DNA of 32,879 nucleotides from Bermanella sp. Lineage in GTDB: Bacteria; Pseudomonadota; Gammaproteobacteria; Pseudomonadales; Oceanobacteraceae. Under the pieces are notes generated by a model that was not told the origin of the DNA, made no database searches, and saw only the letters and a list, made by a program, of their open reading frames with translations. The stretch is from contig JAPYOO010000002.1 in NCBI GenBank assembly GCA_029938135.1, positions 1 to 32,879 of the forward strand. Direction: 5' to 3'. This document shows, piece by piece, positions 32,048 through 32,879 of the stretch. Each line of letters starts with the position of its first letter. Within the stretch, counting starts at the first letter, position 1. A program made the position numbers and the translations under genes.

Positions 32048-32515
32048 ATGAAAAACAAACTAAAAGCAGGCTTCAGTGGCGCGGCCTTGGCACTTGCTGC
32101 GGCAAGCCTAGTGGGCTGCTCTAGCATGGGAATGGGCATGGATGCCGGCTCTGCAGATTCAGGCGGTACCGCCGAGCTGGTGCACTGTTATGGCGTGAGT
32201 AAATGCAAAGGCTTAAACGATTGTAAAACCGCCGACAATGCCTGCGCGGGTAAAGCCAGCTGCAAAGGTCATGGTTTTGTTGCCATGAACGCCAAAGCCT
32301 GTACGGATGTAGGGGGTAAAACCAATGATAACTGGCGCGGCACCATCAGCAAAAGCGACTTGATTCATTGTTATGGCGTGAATAAATGTGGCGGCCACAA
32401 TGATTGTAAAACCGCCGACAATGCCTGTGCAGGAAAAGCCAGCTGCAGCGGCAAAGGTTTTGTAAATGCATCCGCTAAGTCTTGCGAGAGCATAGGTGGC
32501 AAAAAAGGCGCGTAA
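32048..32515 (+). CDS. Bufferin-like metallophore precursor with two tandem cores (BufA2-like)
   Basis: I start at ATG 32048, directly after AGGGAAGGAAA; the frame also opens upstream at 31958, but that extension lacks a ribosome site and would bury the signal. The 155-residue product has an N-terminal signal with lipobox SLVGC (Cys24), a Met/Gly linker, and two near-identical Cys-rich units: residues 46-91 and 107-152, each with six Cys in the pattern HCYGVxKC, NDCKTADNACAGKASC, GFV and a final Cys. This resembles BufA2-type bufferins, ribosomal peptides whose Cys are modified by an MNIO enzyme to bind copper. The next gene is such an enzyme (DUF692). The role is probably metal, mainly copper, sequestration in the periplasm. 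Known members usually have one core, so the duplication and the lipobox are unusual. Confidence 0.82.
   Translation: MKNKLKAGFSGAALALAAASLVGCSSMGMGMDAGSADSGGTAELVHCYGVSKCKGLNDCKTADNACAGKASCKGHGFVAMNAKACTDVGGKTNDNWRGTISKSDLIHCYGVNKCGGHNDCKTADNACAGKASCSGKGFVNASAKSCESIGGKKGA
32183..32503 (+). repeat. Tandem duplicated core of the bufferin gene
   Basis: Units 32183-32320 and 32366-32503 are offset by 183 bases (61 codons). A 26-base stretch (32219-32244 and 32402-32427) is identical, while the flanks differ mainly at third codon positions. All six Cys codons per unit are kept. The linker contains the only Trp of the protein (Trp96). Confidence 0.85.
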
Positions 32516-32535
32516 CTTGCTCTATTAGTAAAAAC

Positions 32536-32559
32536 CCACAAGGCGACAATTTTTTGTGG
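32536..32559 (+). promoter_or_regulatory. Hairpin between precursor and modifying-enzyme genes
   Basis: CCACAA (32536-32541) pairs with TTGTGG (32554-32559), with two further G-U pairs inside. It lies in the 105-base gap between the precursor and the MNIO gene. A partial stop at this point would favour precursor over enzyme; this is inference. Confidence 0.3.
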
Positions 32560-32620
32560 CCTGGTGGCACCTGTAAATAGCGATCAATAACAATAACAAT
32601 TTTAAAATCGAGACACGTCT

Positions 32621-32879
32621 ATGGATGAGCACTTTTTAGGTTATGGCTTGGGCCTGCGCACCGATCATTTTCAGCAGGTTTTAGACGCTCCACCCAATGT
32701 TGATTGGTTTGAAATCACCTCAGAAAATTTCTTTGTGGCCGGCGGTAAACCCAAGTATTTTTTGCATGCTATTCGCGAACAATTCCCCATGGTTATGCAC
32801 GGAGTGTCATTATCTATTGGCGGAACCGACCCTATAAACATGGATTACCTTAAAAACCTAAAAACCTTAGCCAATGAAA
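32621..32879 (+). CDS. bufB: MNIO-family (DUF692) bufferin-modifying oxygenase, 5' part only
   Basis: ATG 32621 opens a frame that runs off the right edge after 86 complete codons. It shows the DUF692 / MNIO N-terminal signature: GYGLGLRTDHFQ (conserved His), VDWFEITSENFFVAGG (Glu and Asn ligands), then VMHGVSLSIGGTDPIN and YLKNLKTLA. Members are multinuclear non-haem iron enzymes that modify Cys in ribosomal peptides, for instance to 5-thiooxazole in bufferins. Placed 105 bases after the Cys-rich precursor, it is expected to act on that peptide's Cys in the cytosol before export. A DUF2063 (BufC) partner and perhaps a DoxX-type gene would be expected further right, outside the window. Full-length members are about 280 residues. 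Confidence 0.9.
   Translation, partial: MDEHFLGYGLGLRTDHFQQVLDAPPNVDWFEITSENFFVAGGKPKYFLHAIREQFPMVMHGVSLSIGGTDPINMDYLKNLKTLANE

Noticed and set aside
1-32879. CRISPR arrays, tRNA or rRNA genes, insertion sequences, integrases
   Set aside because: I found no regularly spaced repeats, RNA-gene signatures, transposase motifs or attachment-like repeats in the window.

Overview
The window looks like chromosomal DNA of a marine, free-living gammaproteobacterium, perhaps Oceanospirillales-like. The basis is a moderate, slightly AT-leaning base composition, short intergenic gaps, and families common in that group: an SO_0444-type Cu/Zn permease, DUF3087, DUF2986, a VF530-type protein, an RND/LolA-like pair and a Gpt-type phosphoribosyltransferase. 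The taxon is an inference. I see no rRNA, tRNA, insertion sequence, integrase or CRISPR array.

Layout. 1-2.1 kb: a left-truncated metallo-beta-lactamase-fold hydrolase (-), gpt (+) and a YgjP-like metallopeptidase (+). 2.1-7.8 kb: an MMPL/RND exporter with a LolA-like periplasmic partner (-), a divergent LysR regulator, a TesB-like thioesterase and a DUF1353 lipoprotein (+). 7.8-12 kb: an EamA transporter (-), an alpha/beta hydrolase (+), a DUF2834 membrane protein (-) and a MocR-type regulator (+). 12-21 kb: a run of small regulator-plus-enzyme units: TetR with a zinc-free quinone-oxidoreductase-like MDR enzyme; TetR divergent from a glutathione S-transferase; a secreted catalase-like haem protein; a DUF1254/DUF1214 protein; and TetR divergent from a lipoprotein metallo-hydrolase. 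21-25.3 kb: a DUF4105 envelope protein, a DUF3015 protein, a lipoprotein alpha/beta hydrolase and DUF3087. 25.3-28.3 kb: a metal-responsive MerR/permease operon, a GGDEF diguanylate cyclase and DUF2986. 28.3-31.9 kb: two unrecognised paralogous exported proteins overlapping by ATGA, behind a VF530-type gene. 32.0 kb to the end: a cysteine-rich bufferin-like precursor with two tandem cores, followed by the start of its MNIO (DUF692) modifying enzyme.

How the genes work together. The middle of the window reads as a stress and detoxification neighbourhood in which each small module has its own one-component regulator and often a visible dyad operator. The clearest sites are a MerR operator in a 20-bp spacer (26804-26835), a face-to-face promoter/operator between tetR and the metallo-hydrolase gene (19713-19764), and three AACTGYAC boxes in front of the MocR gene (10485-10533). 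Metal handling appears twice, in the MerR/permease operon and in the bufferin locus. The likeliest novel material is the duplicated, lipobox-bearing bufferin precursor at the right edge and the unnamed paralogous envelope pair at 28.3-31.6 kb.
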